From contig CM055096.1 in the NCBI GenBank assembly GCA_029204225.1, positions 5,223,504 to 5,287,503 on the forward strand: DNA of 64,000 nt. Direction: 5' to 3'. The first letter of the stretch is position 1. Each line of letters starts with the position of its first letter. Under the pieces are notes generated by a model, which saw nothing but the letters and a program-made list of their open reading frames with translations, did no database searches and was not told the DNA's origin. Positions 41,900 through 54,132 of the stretch are shown in pieces. This DNA comes from Diphasiastrum complanatum (lineage: Eukaryota > Streptophyta > Lycopodiopsida > Lycopodiales > Lycopodiaceae). A program made the position numbers and the translations under genes.

Positions 41900-42725
41900 G
41901 TTCGATCCAATAAGGAAATCTTGCTCGAATCTGACTGACTATCTTGTTGACACATATATCCTACTGCACAATCAATTGTTGCAAGAGCTTCATTTTAGTT
42001 TAGAGTATCCATTTGAGAATCGTAATGAACTCCCAATTTTTTCTCTGGACGGTCACAAGCATGATCCATTGTTGACGAACTATCATCCTCTTTTTGAACC
42101 ACTGGTTTGATAGTCCAAGTTGTAGGATCAACTTTGACTGCACGTTCACGATTTTCAAAAGTGATTTTTCCAGTATCCCATTTATGAATTACTTGCGCAA
42201 CTCATAATCATGTTTGTCCCAATAGGACTCGGTAGACATTTGGCGCTTCTGGTAAGTCCATTACTACAAAAGTAATGACAAACTATACTCCTGCAATTCT
42301 GACAGGTATATCTTCAACCATTCCTCACGGACGAACTGTCGTTTGATCATCTAGCTTAATGGAAAAACTCACAGGCTTGATTTTGGTAAGGCCCCATTTT
42401 GCACATAGCTTTGTAGAAATTAGGTTAACTCCTGAACAGCCATCTATCACGGCTGCTTCCTTAGGAGATTGTCTATGTTGTATCAGCAGAGTGATATTCT
42501 TTTGTTCACTTTCCCAAGCAGCTCCGACATGGAGTACTTCATTAGATTTTTCAAATCCAGCACAAAAAAGTGCCTCCTGATGGACTTATGGTTCTACTTG
42601 AGCTAACTTTTGCACTAAAACTTCTTTTGCTTTTGGCACCAACTTCAGGAACTCTACCAATGAAATATTAATCTTACTAGATAAAATATTCATGGGCAGT
42701 TCTGTTTGTGGCGCTTTCTATTCAG
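41900..42725 (-). pseudogene. Ty3/gypsy protease region fragment, unit 2
   Basis: Counterpart of 7167-7992 with the same stops; a few substitutions only. Confidence 0.7.
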
Positions 42726-44383
42726 TCATCTTGAAAGTTCTTCATGATGATGCAACTGATCATTCATATCAATACGTGAATTTCTTGGTGGCTGCAATGG
42801 TGAAGAGCAAACTTCGGTTGTTGCTTTAACAGCCTCAAGTTCCTCTTCCTCTTGCAGATGTTTAATCCACTGGCTCATATCCTGATACCTTCTTTTTTCT
42901 GCATGAAGATTGGGAAAGATTCCAGATGTTGTTGGTATATCGTTCAATGGTATAGAATCAGTAGGTACTGGATCTGCTACTGATTCTTTCTGCTTATGTG
43001 CTATGGTGACCACCATCAAGGGTACACTTGATTTATTCTGAGCTACTGGTCTTTGCTTGATTGTTATCAAATTTACAGGTGCTGTAGCTGGTGGTGGCTT
43101 TGGTCTTGCTGGACAGTCTTTATAGCAATGCCCATAACCACAGTCACGACAGAATGGTAAAATTTTTTCTTTATTTGGACATTCTGCAACTCTATGGTTT
43201 TCTCCACATGCAAAGCATCCAAGTGATGCTTTGGTCCAATTTCTAGAGGCTTGTTGTTGCGTGGTAGCATAAATAGCATATTGTTCTGAAGATCCACCTT
43301 CTTGATCAGTACCATAGTTGCATTGCTCGGCACTTCTGTACAATTCTGGTTCCATCAAATTGGCAGGAGGAGCAGAGTACTTTGGTGGGACAGTCTAGCT
43401 GCTGGATTTCCTCCATGTTACCATTGCTGAATTATCCGAGGATTGAAGTTGCAAAAAGCAGTCTCATGATTAGGCGAATTACACAAATGGCATACACTGA
43501 TTTCCATTCATTTTTTCAATTGAGAACACTCGTTCACTTTGTGATTTCCTATACAAATAGAACACCAAAAATTTTACCTGGTAGGAAAAGTCTTCACAAA
43601 TTTCTCAGGTTCCTTGTTTGCTTTTTTGTGGAAATCTTCCAATGTTTTTATCTTCTCATCAAATTGCAACTGCAACTTTTCCATCTGTTTCTCCTAGTTC
43701 TTCCCAAGTTTTTCGAACTCATTGAGCATCATTTCTTCAGTAGCATTGACATTCGATGCAATAGTGGTGGATGTCGTAGTAGTCTGCCCTGCTGTATAAG
43801 GCAACATATTGATATTCGGCTCATCATCTGAATCTTCATCTTCCTCCCGAATTGCATCGTCCATAGCATTTTGCAAGAGTGCATACTCATTATGTTGTTT
43901 CAGCTCAAGTCTGATTTGTTTAGATAAACTTGACAAAAACCACATAATCATGGCATTTTCGTTAATCATCTCAGGTTTGCACTCAGATCTGAGGTGTTTC
44001 GTCCGTTCAATGTAATCTCGAACCATTTCTCGCTTTCCTATTGTAATTTTACTTAAAAGCAGGAAAGGGTCTTCCATAAACTTCTGCGGTTTGAATCCTG
44101 TGATAAGGGCTCTTTTAACAACCTCCCAATCTGTACGCTCAATTTCATCTTGATTATAGTACCAATATTATGCTGTGCCTGTTAAGGCCATGGGAAACAG
44201 CTCAAGTTTATCTCGAGGGAAAATTTTGCCATAGACTTCACAGGATTCAGCATAGATCTGAAGAAATCTAACTGGATCTGTTAATCCATTGTATTTGGGT
44301 AGATCCAAATGGGGTGCTCTTCTAGCAATAATAGGATTGACTTCATGAGGAGCAGCTCAAGGAGCAGCTCCAGGGGCAGCCAT
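42726..44383 (-). pseudogene. Ty3/gypsy gag, unit 2 (longer copy)
   Basis: ATG complement 44381-44383, TGA at codon 9 shared with unit 1. It keeps the 276 bp of capsid lost at 9189: PFLLLSKITIGKREMVRDYI, ERTKHLRSECKPEMINENAM, IMWFLSSLSKQIRLELKQHN. Zinc knuckles at about 43526-43564, 43451-43492, 43179-43217 and 43113-43151, three with CX2CX3HX4C. Internal stops remain. Confidence 0.84.
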
Positions 44384-45469
44384 CTTTACAAATTCAGATC
44401 AAGTATACAATGAGATTGGATCTAGATTTTTCAATCAAAACTATCTTAGATCAGATATGCTAAAAATTTCTCAGAATCCAAATCAGATTGTATCAGATTT
44501 GATCTAAATTTTGACAGACACTTGATCTGGAAAAACAGAGCCTAAAAATAGTACTGGCAAAGGTTCCCTAGGTGAAGGTTGGCTCGGCGAAGGTTCAACA
44601 GTCTTATTTTGGCAAAAGAAAGCTCTCTAATCAACTTTTTCGACAATTTGTCGAGTAATAACCATCGCCGAATTCTCAGATGCAAGATCTGACACATATA
44701 AAACTAGGGTACACCCGAAGAAGGTTTCTGACATAAGAAAATACAGTTTTTGTAGTTTGGCGACGGTAAAAATCAAGATTTTCTATGATCTGGACATGAA
44801 GAATTTTTGTCGAACTCAAAAATAATATTTTACTATAAATAGAATGTTTTGGAAGCTCGACAAAAATTTTGGCGAAGGATCAAGAGTAGTATTGGTATTT
44901 TTGCGAAAAAATGACTTTTTTGACAAAAATATGCCAATATGGCAACTGATTTTCTGAAACCCTTCTATTTTTGGTATTATTCTTCGCCTACCTGGCAGTA
45001 GATAGATCTGAATCACACCTATGCTCAGTGAATCGGGCGAAGGTTCTTTTTCTGTATTTTTAGAAGTTTGGTGATTTTTTGGTGTTTTTTGACGGTTTCT
45101 CTGATGTTTTTGGAAATCTGCTGGGAAGGATTCTTCGCCCTTCAAACTGAAGGTTCTGTTATCAAAAACAAAGGTTTTTGCAACTCGGTGAAGTTTTCCT
45201 GAAAGAGGGTAAAAAGTATCAGCTTTGATGACGATTTTTGTCTCCTTTTGACCAAACTTTGGCAGATTTGACCGATTTTTGCTGTTTTTTTCTGATATCT
45301 TCGATCCAAATGGATCTTAATATCGGTAATCTGAATATCTTTCCCTGTTCTACAATCATATTAGATTTTAAACAAGCAAAGCCACTCAAATCAGGCAAAA
45401 TCACTCCCAAACTAATCCTAAATGCAAATCTAACACTATTCATGCCACGACAAGATGCCTAATGCCAAT
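44384..45469 (-). other. Gypsy 5' leader, unit 2
   Basis: Same as 9375-10460, with the same missing PBS and the same dispersed CCTTCGCC words; some copies of the word are mutated. Confidence 0.6.
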
Positions 45470-45827
45470 GGGTTTCTTTCTTTGCCTAACCTGAAACCAA
45501 GATCTAGTCAATCTAGAATCAAAGAGATGAAGTTAGTTGTCACGCATAGGTTCGTTCCCATGAGAGCGATAGTATAGTTCTGATTTCAACATGAATGGAG
45601 GATTCACATCTAACTCTAACATCCATTAACCCGAAACATTAACACTACGATCCATTAACACTACGCATCCACGACAAAGATAGCTTACTCTTTCTCTCTC
45701 TCCCTTCCTCTCTCATAAAAAGTATAATAACATACAATCCCAATAACAATCAAATTTAACAACTAGCAAAACAAAAATAAAGCATGAGAGATGGAGGAAA
45801 AGTGATAGAGAGCAAGGACGTTTGTCC
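45470..45827 (-). mobile_element. Partial Gypsy LTR, unit 2
   Basis: Counterpart of 10461-10818. Confidence 0.78.
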
Positions 45828-46844
45828 TGTACTCTCTCTTGATCCCATTTGCCTCAGAAAATGCTTTGAAGTTGGTAGAAATGTACTCACCATCATTGTT
45901 GTTCCTTAAGCACTTGAGAATTGGATCTCCCTTGCCATCTTGAACTTTAAATAGACATCAAACACTTTATCCTTGCTCTTTAGTAGATACACCCAACCAA
46001 ATATACTAAAATCATCAATAAATGTCACATACATCTTCGCACCTCCATTGCTAATTATAATAACACTATGAATATTTGAATGCACAAGTTGAAAAGGCTT
46101 ACTTGATCTTGATGTAGATCTCTTGTAAGGTAACCTATTTGACTTTGATAAAGCACATTGCTCACAAACATGATTCATGCTAGTTAGAGATTTGGGAAGA
46201 CCAAAAACAACTAGCCTCTTTGCCATCACCTCCAATGACTTGTAGTTGAAATGCCCCAATCTCTTCTGCCATTCCTCTTGCATTGAAAACTTTCTCATTT
46301 TCCATACATCCAACTTGGTTAGAACAACACAAGCATCAAGTTTGAACAACTTCTCTTGCCTCTTCCCTTTTGCAATTAATTCATCCTCCTCCTTGATCTA
46401 ACAAGCATCATCATCAAAATTCACCTTGAAATCCTTGTCAAGCATTTGACTTACACTAAGAAGATTCGTAGTGATAGATGGAATGAACAAAACATCCTTC
46501 AAATTCACATTCCTATTCGTAGAGAGAGAAATAGGAAAATTTGTGCCAATCCCTTTGATTGCGCACTCCCCATCATTGGCCATGTAGATCAATTTCTTGT
46601 CACCTTCAAATGCCATCAATGATGAATAATAATCCTTATGAAATGTCTTGTGTGATGTAGCTCCACTATCAATCCACCAAGGATAAATATCTCCATGATT
46701 AGCCAACAAGCAAAATGACATAACAAAAGCATCATTTGAAAATTGCTTATCAACACCATCTTCACCAAGAGTTAGATCGGTTTGCTTCGCAACTTGATCT
46801 TTCTTAGAATCAAAAGAGGTAAGTTCTCCATATAAAATGAGCAA
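45828..46844 (-). pseudogene. Copia protease, pre-integrase and partial integrase, unit 2
   Basis: Counterpart of 10819-11835. The 147-codon integrase part is identical in protein; the 148-codon protease part differs at a few residues (for example ending FDDDAC instead of FDGDAC). The same frame break lies between them. Confidence 0.86.
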
Positions 46845-47547
46845 AACAAGATGTGTTCTCCATGCATATACATCTATTTATAACAACCATAATGTCACTT
46901 GGCCACTTGCCATAAGAAAGCCCTAAAATAGCAATTTTTAGGTACTTCACCAAAAATCTAAATTTTAGTGACTAAATGCAATGTATCAACATTAGCCAAT
47001 TAGAATGGGTCTAAATCCAACCTCATCCACAAATATACCTGCCAAAAATAGTACAAACTAATCTTGACATTTTTCACAACTTGCACATCTTCAAATTATG
47101 CAAGCAAGAACAAACAGAACAAAAATTTCAAATGACTAAAATAGCTTCACATGTGTGAAGTATAGGCTGCTATACAAACGTAGAGCTGAGAGAAACGTAC
47201 AAGTGATTATTCAAGCATCGAATCCAAAAAAATACAAGCAAATGATCTACTTCAATCTAGTAAGCGAACTTTTTAAAAATTTCAACTCTCCAGTTTGTCA
47301 CAATGTGTAGAATATTGAGCTTTAAAAAGAGCATATACAAAATATGATAGATCTCATGCTGGTATGACCTGATTTCACATTTGTGAGGGTGGCATGTGAT
47401 CAATACTTAACCTATTATTAAAGTCTACTCCTAATTTAGAGACATCAAATCAAATTGCACCTCTCCAAAATTCCTAGATTGAATGAAATTGGTCCTAACT
47501 TATAGAAACTTGCCAAATGGTCTTATCTACTCATGAGATTTGGTACT
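46845..47547 (-). mobile_element. LTR-like block (family G), unit 2, truncated
   Basis: Counterpart of 11836-12624, about 85 bp shorter near 47058. Ends at the deletion junction AGCCT (47548-47552). Confidence 0.5.
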
Positions 47548-47668
47548 AGCCTTTATGTAAATCCGTGCAGCACAGAGGCGACAGCCTATAAAAGAGCCGC
47601 TGGCTACTTAGCTAATCAGTGGGCCACAATTGCACTTCACTTATTTGGCTTTGAATATTGGTTAATGT

Positions 47669-48451
47669 TCAAGACTGCCCCTCGCATCGTTTTACCTGTG
47701 AGCTTGATAATCCCGTCTGACTATGAATCCTTTTTTGGCCTCTTTTGGGCTCAATAGCTGGCACGTCGTCTGCTTTCTTGCTGATCCCTGATGTAGGGAT
47801 CCGACAAACTATGGGTCCGCCTATTACCTCACCATTGAACTTTACCCAAACGTTCTTTTTACGAGCAGCATATGCAATAGATGGTGCAGCAACAGCAGAT
47901 GCTTTATGACTGACGTTCTTCAGAATGTCTAGAGAAGTGGGCACCTGAGTAGCACGTGCAGGCCTACGAGAGTTTCGAAGCACGACGACGGATGATGATG
48001 ATGCGCTTGAAATTAGTTTGTTGTTCACGGTCTTCTTGACCTGCATTGAAGGCCTTTTTTGAACTTCTTTCAGAGGAGGAAGAGTAGGAGTTGCTTTCCG
48101 CCTGCAAATTTGCTGGAGACCTGTAGTGGAATTGCAGTCATTTGTTTGTTTAGAAGGTGTATGAAATATGTTGTGAACCAATTGATTCCAATCACCCAGA
48201 AGCCAATCTGCAACGTATCTGACACCTCCATGTGCACGCTTTTTTAATTTGTTCACGACTTTTCCCACCATTGTGGCTCTCAAATCCTCCAAGCCCAAAT
48301 TCAGGCGCTGCAGTTGGAAGAGCAGTCGCAACAGCCCTTCCGGAGGAAACTCATCAGCTCTAAGCAGTTGCTCCTTGATAATTATTATTTCATTCCCACG
48401 AACGTTAGCCTCACCAACCTCTCCACTTGTTGCATCGTAAATTTGTTCCAT
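47669..48451 (-). CDS. MED26/TFIIS N-terminal domain-like protein, copy 2
   Basis: 260 residues from ATG at 48451, uninterrupted. Same length and C-terminus (KRCEGQS) as copy 1, about 95% identical in protein. In the domain it shares with copy 3 several residues that differ from copy 1 (LLRADEFPPEG, NLGLEDLRATM, KKRAHGG, TNDCNS). Splice sites kept (48466-48586). Its 3' flank is cut 120 bp downstream by the 1450-bp deletion at 47548, so the 3' UTR may be altered. Confidence 0.68.
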   Translation of the reverse strand: MEQIYDATSGEVGEANVRGNEIIIIKEQLLRADEFPPEGLLRLLFQLQRLNLGLEDLRATMVGKVVNKLKKRAHGGVRYVADWLLGDWNQLVHNIFHTPSKQTNDCNSTTGLQQICRRKATPTLPPLKEVQKRPSMQVKKTVNNKLISSASSSSVVVLRNSRRPARATQVPTSLDILKNVSHKASAVAAPSIAYAARKKNVWVKFNGEVIGGPIVCRIPTSGISKKADDVPAIEPKRGQKRIHSQTGLSSSQVKRCEGQS

Positions 48452-48465
48452 GGCAATCACAATGG

Positions 48466-48586
48466 CTGAATAGCATACAAAGAATACTAATAAGCTTAAT
48501 CAACTATAATTTATAGAGCATGGGTGCTTAGATCGAAGATGGCCATCTTGTTGAACAAGAAGCTGCATGATGCATGAATGACTTAC
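48466..48586 (-). other. Predicted 121-bp intron, MED26-like copy 2
   Basis: Donor GCGAACT|GTAAGT, acceptor CTATTCAG|CC. Confidence 0.6.
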
Positions 48587-48587
48587 A

Positions 48588-49256
48588 GTTCGCAAGATGA
48601 TAATCAATCAAATTTTAGAAAGCACTCAAACAAGCTAAGCAGAGGACTGAGACTGAACATCATGGAAGCGCAATGATTAAACAAGCAAAATATTTACGAG
48701 TTTCAACAAAATGAATAATAGAAGTATTGAAAGTAGTGGCAAAAAATAAAACCCGATCGATCCCTGGTGTTGTTGTTTTGATTACGCCTGCCTGCTGATC
48801 CACGACTAATCTTGTGTTGCTGCTGCTTCTTTTCTGCCAGCTCCTTTTTCTTTTCAACAGAAATGTTGTGTTGGAATAGTATAAGACCTCTGCGAGTAAA
48901 AGAGTGAATGAAGTCTGTCTAATATTATTAACCGGCAAATGAGAGCACTGGGATTTGCACATGAGCAAGGCTTTAGGGCGTTTTAGGGTAAAAGTCATGA
49001 ATTAATTGCTATGTAAATGAGGAGAGGGGCCGGGGGTCTCCATTGTAGGCCTTTTTGCTAAGGGAAGTGTCTTCGGATGAGGGCCTTAGCCCCACAAGAA
49101 GACTTTTCCCATGGTGGAACAGTCAAGGAGGTGGACCTTCCTTGACATGGAAACCTTTTTTACTCTTTGAATTTTTTTTCTTTTTGGTGTAAAACATTTT
49201 TTACAAGCACTTTTTGTGCATAAGATTTTTTCACCTTATGCATCCCATTCCATGTA
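48588..49256 (-). other. Promoter/5' UTR region of MED26-like copy 2
   Basis: Nearly identical to 15112-15780. No reliable coding frame. Confidence 0.4.
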
Positions 49257-49711
49257 ACAAATTTTTTTAAAAAAAGGGAGGTGCACAAGATTTTGCTCTA
49301 GTAGGCACCTCCTTTTTTTCATGAAAAAGGGATATATGATTTTGTGCATGCATGCATGTCACACTATTTAAGATAATTCTTATTCCAAGTTCTTCCAATT
49401 CTTGCTTTCTAAAAAGCTCGGGCACATTTTTGCCCAACTTTTTTCTTTTCCTGGGAAACATCAAATGAAAGATTATAATAATATCGAACATATCCGATCT
49501 AGATGAATTTTGTTTAAAGCCAAAAACAATGCACACATTTATGGAACATAAATCTTAATTTGATCATAAGTAGTCTAGACATTAGCTATCTACCAGTTTC
49601 ATGTCATAAGAGTCTTACGCTTGATGTCCACCATCATAGGCTGCAACGTCCTTCCTTCTAATGGCCTTCGCCTCGCTATTGACAAATGAGGTATTCACAA
49701 TGTTGCTTAGA
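49257..49711 (+). repeat. R1 repeat with hairpin, unit 2
   Basis: Counterpart of 15781-16234; hairpin arms near 49269-49284 and 49304-49319. Confidence 0.65.

Positions 49712-49766
<55 letters not shown>
49712..49766 (+). repeat. Compound (TG)n-(AG)n microsatellite
   Basis: Shorter allele of 16235-16327. Confidence 0.97.
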
Positions 49767-49769
<3 letters not shown>

Positions 49770-50739
49770 TGTGGGTAAGTGAGAGAGATGTTTATGGTTT
49801 ATAGATGTTTTTAACCTTTACCATGAATCCTACTAGGCTTCTACAAAAACTACGCTTTAAAAAAAATCAAAAGCTCATAACACAAATATTTTTACATCTA
49901 AATTTTAGACAACCTATTTTCAAGTCACATTGATAGACTAACAATGGCTAGCACAATAATCTATGAATGAATAAAAAATTCAATGTAATACAGATTTGAG
50001 GGCTCATTGAGATCCACCATGGTCCATGGCATGTAAATTACTACAGCTAAATGTCATGTTTAGATCAAAGCCTTATAAATCTTTAATAAATGCTTCTTTA
50101 AAGATATTAGGAAGGGCGCTAGCATACAAAAAGATGTATAGCGACAAAAGTGTGCGAAGCTTATTTGTGTCAATATAAACATCGCTCAGCAATTATTATA
50201 GCAAGATATATATATATATATATATATATATGCATATCAAAAGCATCATTGGGATGTTAAGCAAAAAGGTTTCTATTCATACAAGAAAGTGACAAAAGAA
50301 TATACTAGTATGCTTTGCAAAACAACTAGATATAGGGTATTAAGAGCATTCAAGCACTTACAAACAATCTAAAACATAGAATTCCTCAAGTTTCACACCA
50401 ATGTGCACAAGAAGCTCACTCATGACATCATCAGTGATACCACCAAGTCTACCAAGAGAAATTTGTGTTAATTTCAATATACTTCCAATTACAACATATC
50501 TCCAATTTCCAACTACCACAAAGTCTTGCATTGAAAACTTTCTTTATCGTATCTAGAAGAATTTGCTAAGTTACAGCATATCTATAAGTTTCCACAAAGA
50601 ACATCTAGCATATCTATAAGTTTCCACAAAGAACATCCAGACATTTGGCAGAGAGCGAACAAATATACTACTGATCATCGTTGGCTGACATTGGCACAAC
50701 ACAAATATGCCTGGACACATACTAATGTTGCTAAATGGT

Positions 50740-51060
50740 CACTGTAGAAAACTCATCCCTCGGAATTTTTTCCTGCGAAGTTATAACAGCGTCGCATAGC
50801 AACGTTTAAAAGGTTTTGACTTTGAAACATTGCATTGCAATGCGACGTTATAGAAACATTCAATTAAAAAAATCATCTCTCTGGTTTTATTTCTGATAAA
50901 TTTACACAACATCGTGCAGTTACGATTAAATGTAAACATCGTTGGACGTCAGACAAACATCTTTGTAATGTTGTTGAAAACACTATCACATAGCAACATA
51001 TATTTATGGTTGTGTGGCGATGATTAATTATTGCAAAGCGACATTTTGTAAGCGACGATT
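50740..51060 (+). mobile_element. Probable CACTA transposon terminus
   Basis: CACTGTAGAAAACTCATCCC fits a CACTA terminal repeat, and the next 300 bp is rich in GCGACG/CGTCGC words (GCGTCGCAT, ATGCGACGTTAT, AAAGCGACA, AAGCGACGATT), the usual subterminal repeats that bind CACTA transposase. The opposite terminus was not found. Confidence 0.55.
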
Positions 51061-51082
51061 ATATATATATATATATATATAT

Positions 51083-52756
51083 GATTTTTATGCATTAACC
51101 TTAGCTTTGGGTAATTTGTTTTCACATGTTTTGCTCAACAAGCATGAGTTTTGCAAGTGTTTGATCACTAATACTGCCGTGGCTACTATAGGAGCGTGTT
51201 GCACTTGTCAAAGGGTACTACTCTTGGATCAACTGACAAAACTTACAAACATGTCTTTAGCTCAAATTGTAGATGGTTGCAGATCACTATGCAAAATGTC
51301 ACTGTGAAGATGCAAATTCATGTAACATGTAATGCCTTTTTGGATCTAGTGTGTGGGCACTTACAATTTCTCCAATTCACACACCACATATAATATTGCT
51401 ACGTTTACATCAATGTGTAGATGCATAATGTATCACTTTGGCATTTTCTGATAAGATATTTAGGAAAGAAGCTATACGTTTTCTAGTCTATACAATGAAA
51501 TTAATTTGATTGCAAATATTTGTCAAAATAAAGAAGGAGAGAAGTGTGAAAGATTGTATGGAATGTTGAGATATAAACACAATATATCTCTATAACCAAT
51601 AATTGACTAAATTATTTAATACAATTGAATCGATCTCTTACAATTTCTCATTTAAATCATCATTGATATCTTGCCATTCATTTGAGTCATGTTCTAAATA
51701 TAGTTCAAGTCTACGTATACCTCCTAGAATGGACATAGGTGCACCTTCTTGATCATTTGCATCACTTTCACACTCATCCAATACTCTAATTCTTTCATAG
51801 ATTTCAAACAAATGGTCTATTCTTGTTGGAATATTATTCGTAAATCATCAATGTTATCATTTATTTGACTTTTGACACTTCACTCGTTGTCACTGACCCA
51901 ATCATCATGCTCATTTGGCTCCAAGAAATAGTTAAGTTTTTCATCCTCTTCATTATGTGGGTTTTTTTTAGCATGATTTTCCATATGATGATCGCTTTCC
52001 TCTTCTTCTTCATGATTGTTGGTTATCACATCTTTGAGCTCAATATTTTTGAAAATCAAAGGGTATTTGTGTGCATACAGATCATAAAAATGAGTTGGAG
52101 ATTGAATTTAGTGTGCTCAATAACTAATTTAAAAGTACCAACAATTCTTACTTGTTCACAATGATTTGGTAAAACCAATGTTTCATTGGAAGATCTTTGT
52201 TGAATCAAGAGCAAATAGTCCTTTCGAATCGAATCGTATAGTTGCATGTGGCCCTCAATATATGGTTTGAAACCATTTACAAAAAGATCTTGAAAGATCT
52301 ATAGTTGATTCTAGTATCTCTTGTATGGTTCCAACAAGGTCACTTTCGACCAGATTGGTATCCCTTCTTGTACTACTGGCTTGATGAAACCTTGTCATCA
52401 CTCCACAATTGAATGTCCATCTTTTTTTGTCGATGCATTCAATGCAAAAGTCTTGTCCACCCGACTAAAGAAAGGTATGCTGCCTATACTGCCAGATTGA
52501 AAAATCTATATATCAAAAAATGTTTCTAAATAATGTGTTACAATAACAAGGCGATTATTATATATACATATATATAAAACAATGAGTTTGAGTTTAGAAA
52601 CGAACATGCCTAAAAAAATAAAAAGCCGCACAAAAAGAATCGAAGGTCTCACTTTTATTTTCTTGTTTTTCACCATTCGTTTTATTTTCTCTTTCTTATT
52701 TTCCTTTTGTTTTCTTAATCTAATTGTATATACACTTTCTCTGTCACTACCTCCAT
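51083..52756. other. Unassigned interior, possibly decayed CACTA internal region
   Basis: Only short frames. Minus-strand reading near 51870-52000 gives acidic EPNEHDDWVSDNE-type sequence, and 52056-52247 a 63-codon frame; none is diagnostic. Confidence 0.3.
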
Positions 52757-52772
52757 CCCCCCCCCCCCCCCC
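52757..52772 (+). repeat. C16 homopolymer in a CT-rich tract
   Basis: Sixteen C in a row; surrounding 52640-52880 is pyrimidine rich, which creates a spurious 128-codon frame. Confidence 0.97.
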
Positions 52773-53476
52773 GGTCCTCCTCCCCCTCTACAGCTATTCA
52801 TTTTCCCCCAAAAAAATTTCTCACTTTTCACCGCTTCCCACCTCTCCCTCTCATCTATACCCCTTTTACCTTCCTTCGCAATTGTTTCACATTGCCATGC
52901 ATGCCAATGCCAAAGACATACGCAGGTATAGAGGGACTTTCACCAAATTCGCAATGGGAGCATGTTAGAATATTCCCATGAAGATTTTTCTAACTGATTC
53001 TGGCTATAAAACGAGCATAACGGATATCAAACAATGGAGTTGAGCCACCGAACTACAATGAAGAATGTCGACAAATCACATATTAAGGTGCTCCAGAATA
53101 TATATGTACCGGGAATGCCAATGCCAGAGAAGTCAACAGACCGCGACAAATGAGCAGAAACAGAGCACAGTTCCTCACCACCATATTTTACGATGATGGG
53201 AATAAAAGCATGGCGGAGTCGACATAAAAGACCTGGAATGTAATGTCAGACACCCGTAGAAGGTGCACTATACTCATAACCCTATGGTGCAAGAATTATA
53301 GGCCTAAAGTGGAAAAGGAACCAAGTAGTTAAAATGCAATTTGGTTTTCAACATTTTTATAAAGTCAAATTCTTATGGCACATGGTTTTGGGTGAACCAA
53401 AAATCCTAAACCTAGGATTGTCTATAAAGAGCATGTGACACCATTTTGTAATCACTTTTCAAAAGGAAGAATACAG

Positions 53477-53479
<3 letters not shown>

Positions 53480-53539
<60 letters not shown>
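53480..53539 (+). repeat. (GA)n microsatellite
   Basis: About 30 units. 52773-53479 and 53540-54132 on either side hold no recognisable gene. Confidence 0.97.
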
Positions 53540-53542
<3 letters not shown>

Positions 53543-54132
53543 TCTTCCTTCCATTATTGCTTGCTTGTGAAGCCCACACTCAAGCAAAATAGGTTAGAAA
53601 TCACCTTTGGAGAGATCATCAGGATCCTTTAGGTTGTTTCCCTTTCATTGTCCACCTCCATTGGAGGAGTTCTAAATCCAAAAAAGACCATTTGTAAAGA
53701 TTCTTTTTATATTTCTTCACAAATTTTTCTTACACATGGACCAATCAAAACACTCAAATTTGAAATCTCCGTAACGTAACTTTTTGATTCCACATTTTGA
53801 TTCCATCTAAAAAATGGCATAGCTTTTTAGTGGTAAGTCTAAATTTAGTGGAGTTTTGTGCATTGGAAAGCGCTCAACAAGGGCTTTCCAATGATATGTT
53901 ACATGATATACTTCTAAGCTATGATTAAAAAGTTATGGCATGTCAAAAGTATTAGTGCTATAATATTTTAATAGTAAAAAAGACATCTTGCACGAATTCT
54001 TAAAGGGTCTTTTTTGAACTCAAAACTCCTCTAATGCCTTGAGAATATCAACCTCTTGAGGAGAAGATCTAGAGCCAAAGATGCCTACATGAGCCAAGAA
54101 ACCAAGATCCAAGAAAAATCTCACTCTTCAAA

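Larger units (their letters stand above)
49914..54132. other. 4.2-kb segment present only in unit 2
   Basis: Absent from unit 1 at 16475. Contains a 2 x 32 bp tandem repeat (50576-50607, 50608-50639), AT microsatellites (50206-50231, 51061-51082), a CACTA-like terminus (50740), a C16 run and a GA tract. CTA occurs at both edges and at the unit 1 junction. No intact gene seen; minus-strand frames near 51870-52330 are Glu/Asp-rich and broken. A possible TGTTAGAATATTCCC LTR start lies at 52964 without support. Confidence 0.7.

Noticed and set aside
51552-51600. TGTGAAAGATTGTATGG after GGAGAGAAG, like a PPT plus LTR A start
   Set aside because: Similarity ends after about 11 bases; the downstream sequence does not match LTR A and no second LTR end is present.
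52582-52968. 128-codon frame with proline run
   Set aside because: Pyrimidine-rich low-complexity DNA around a C16 homopolymer; no coding character.
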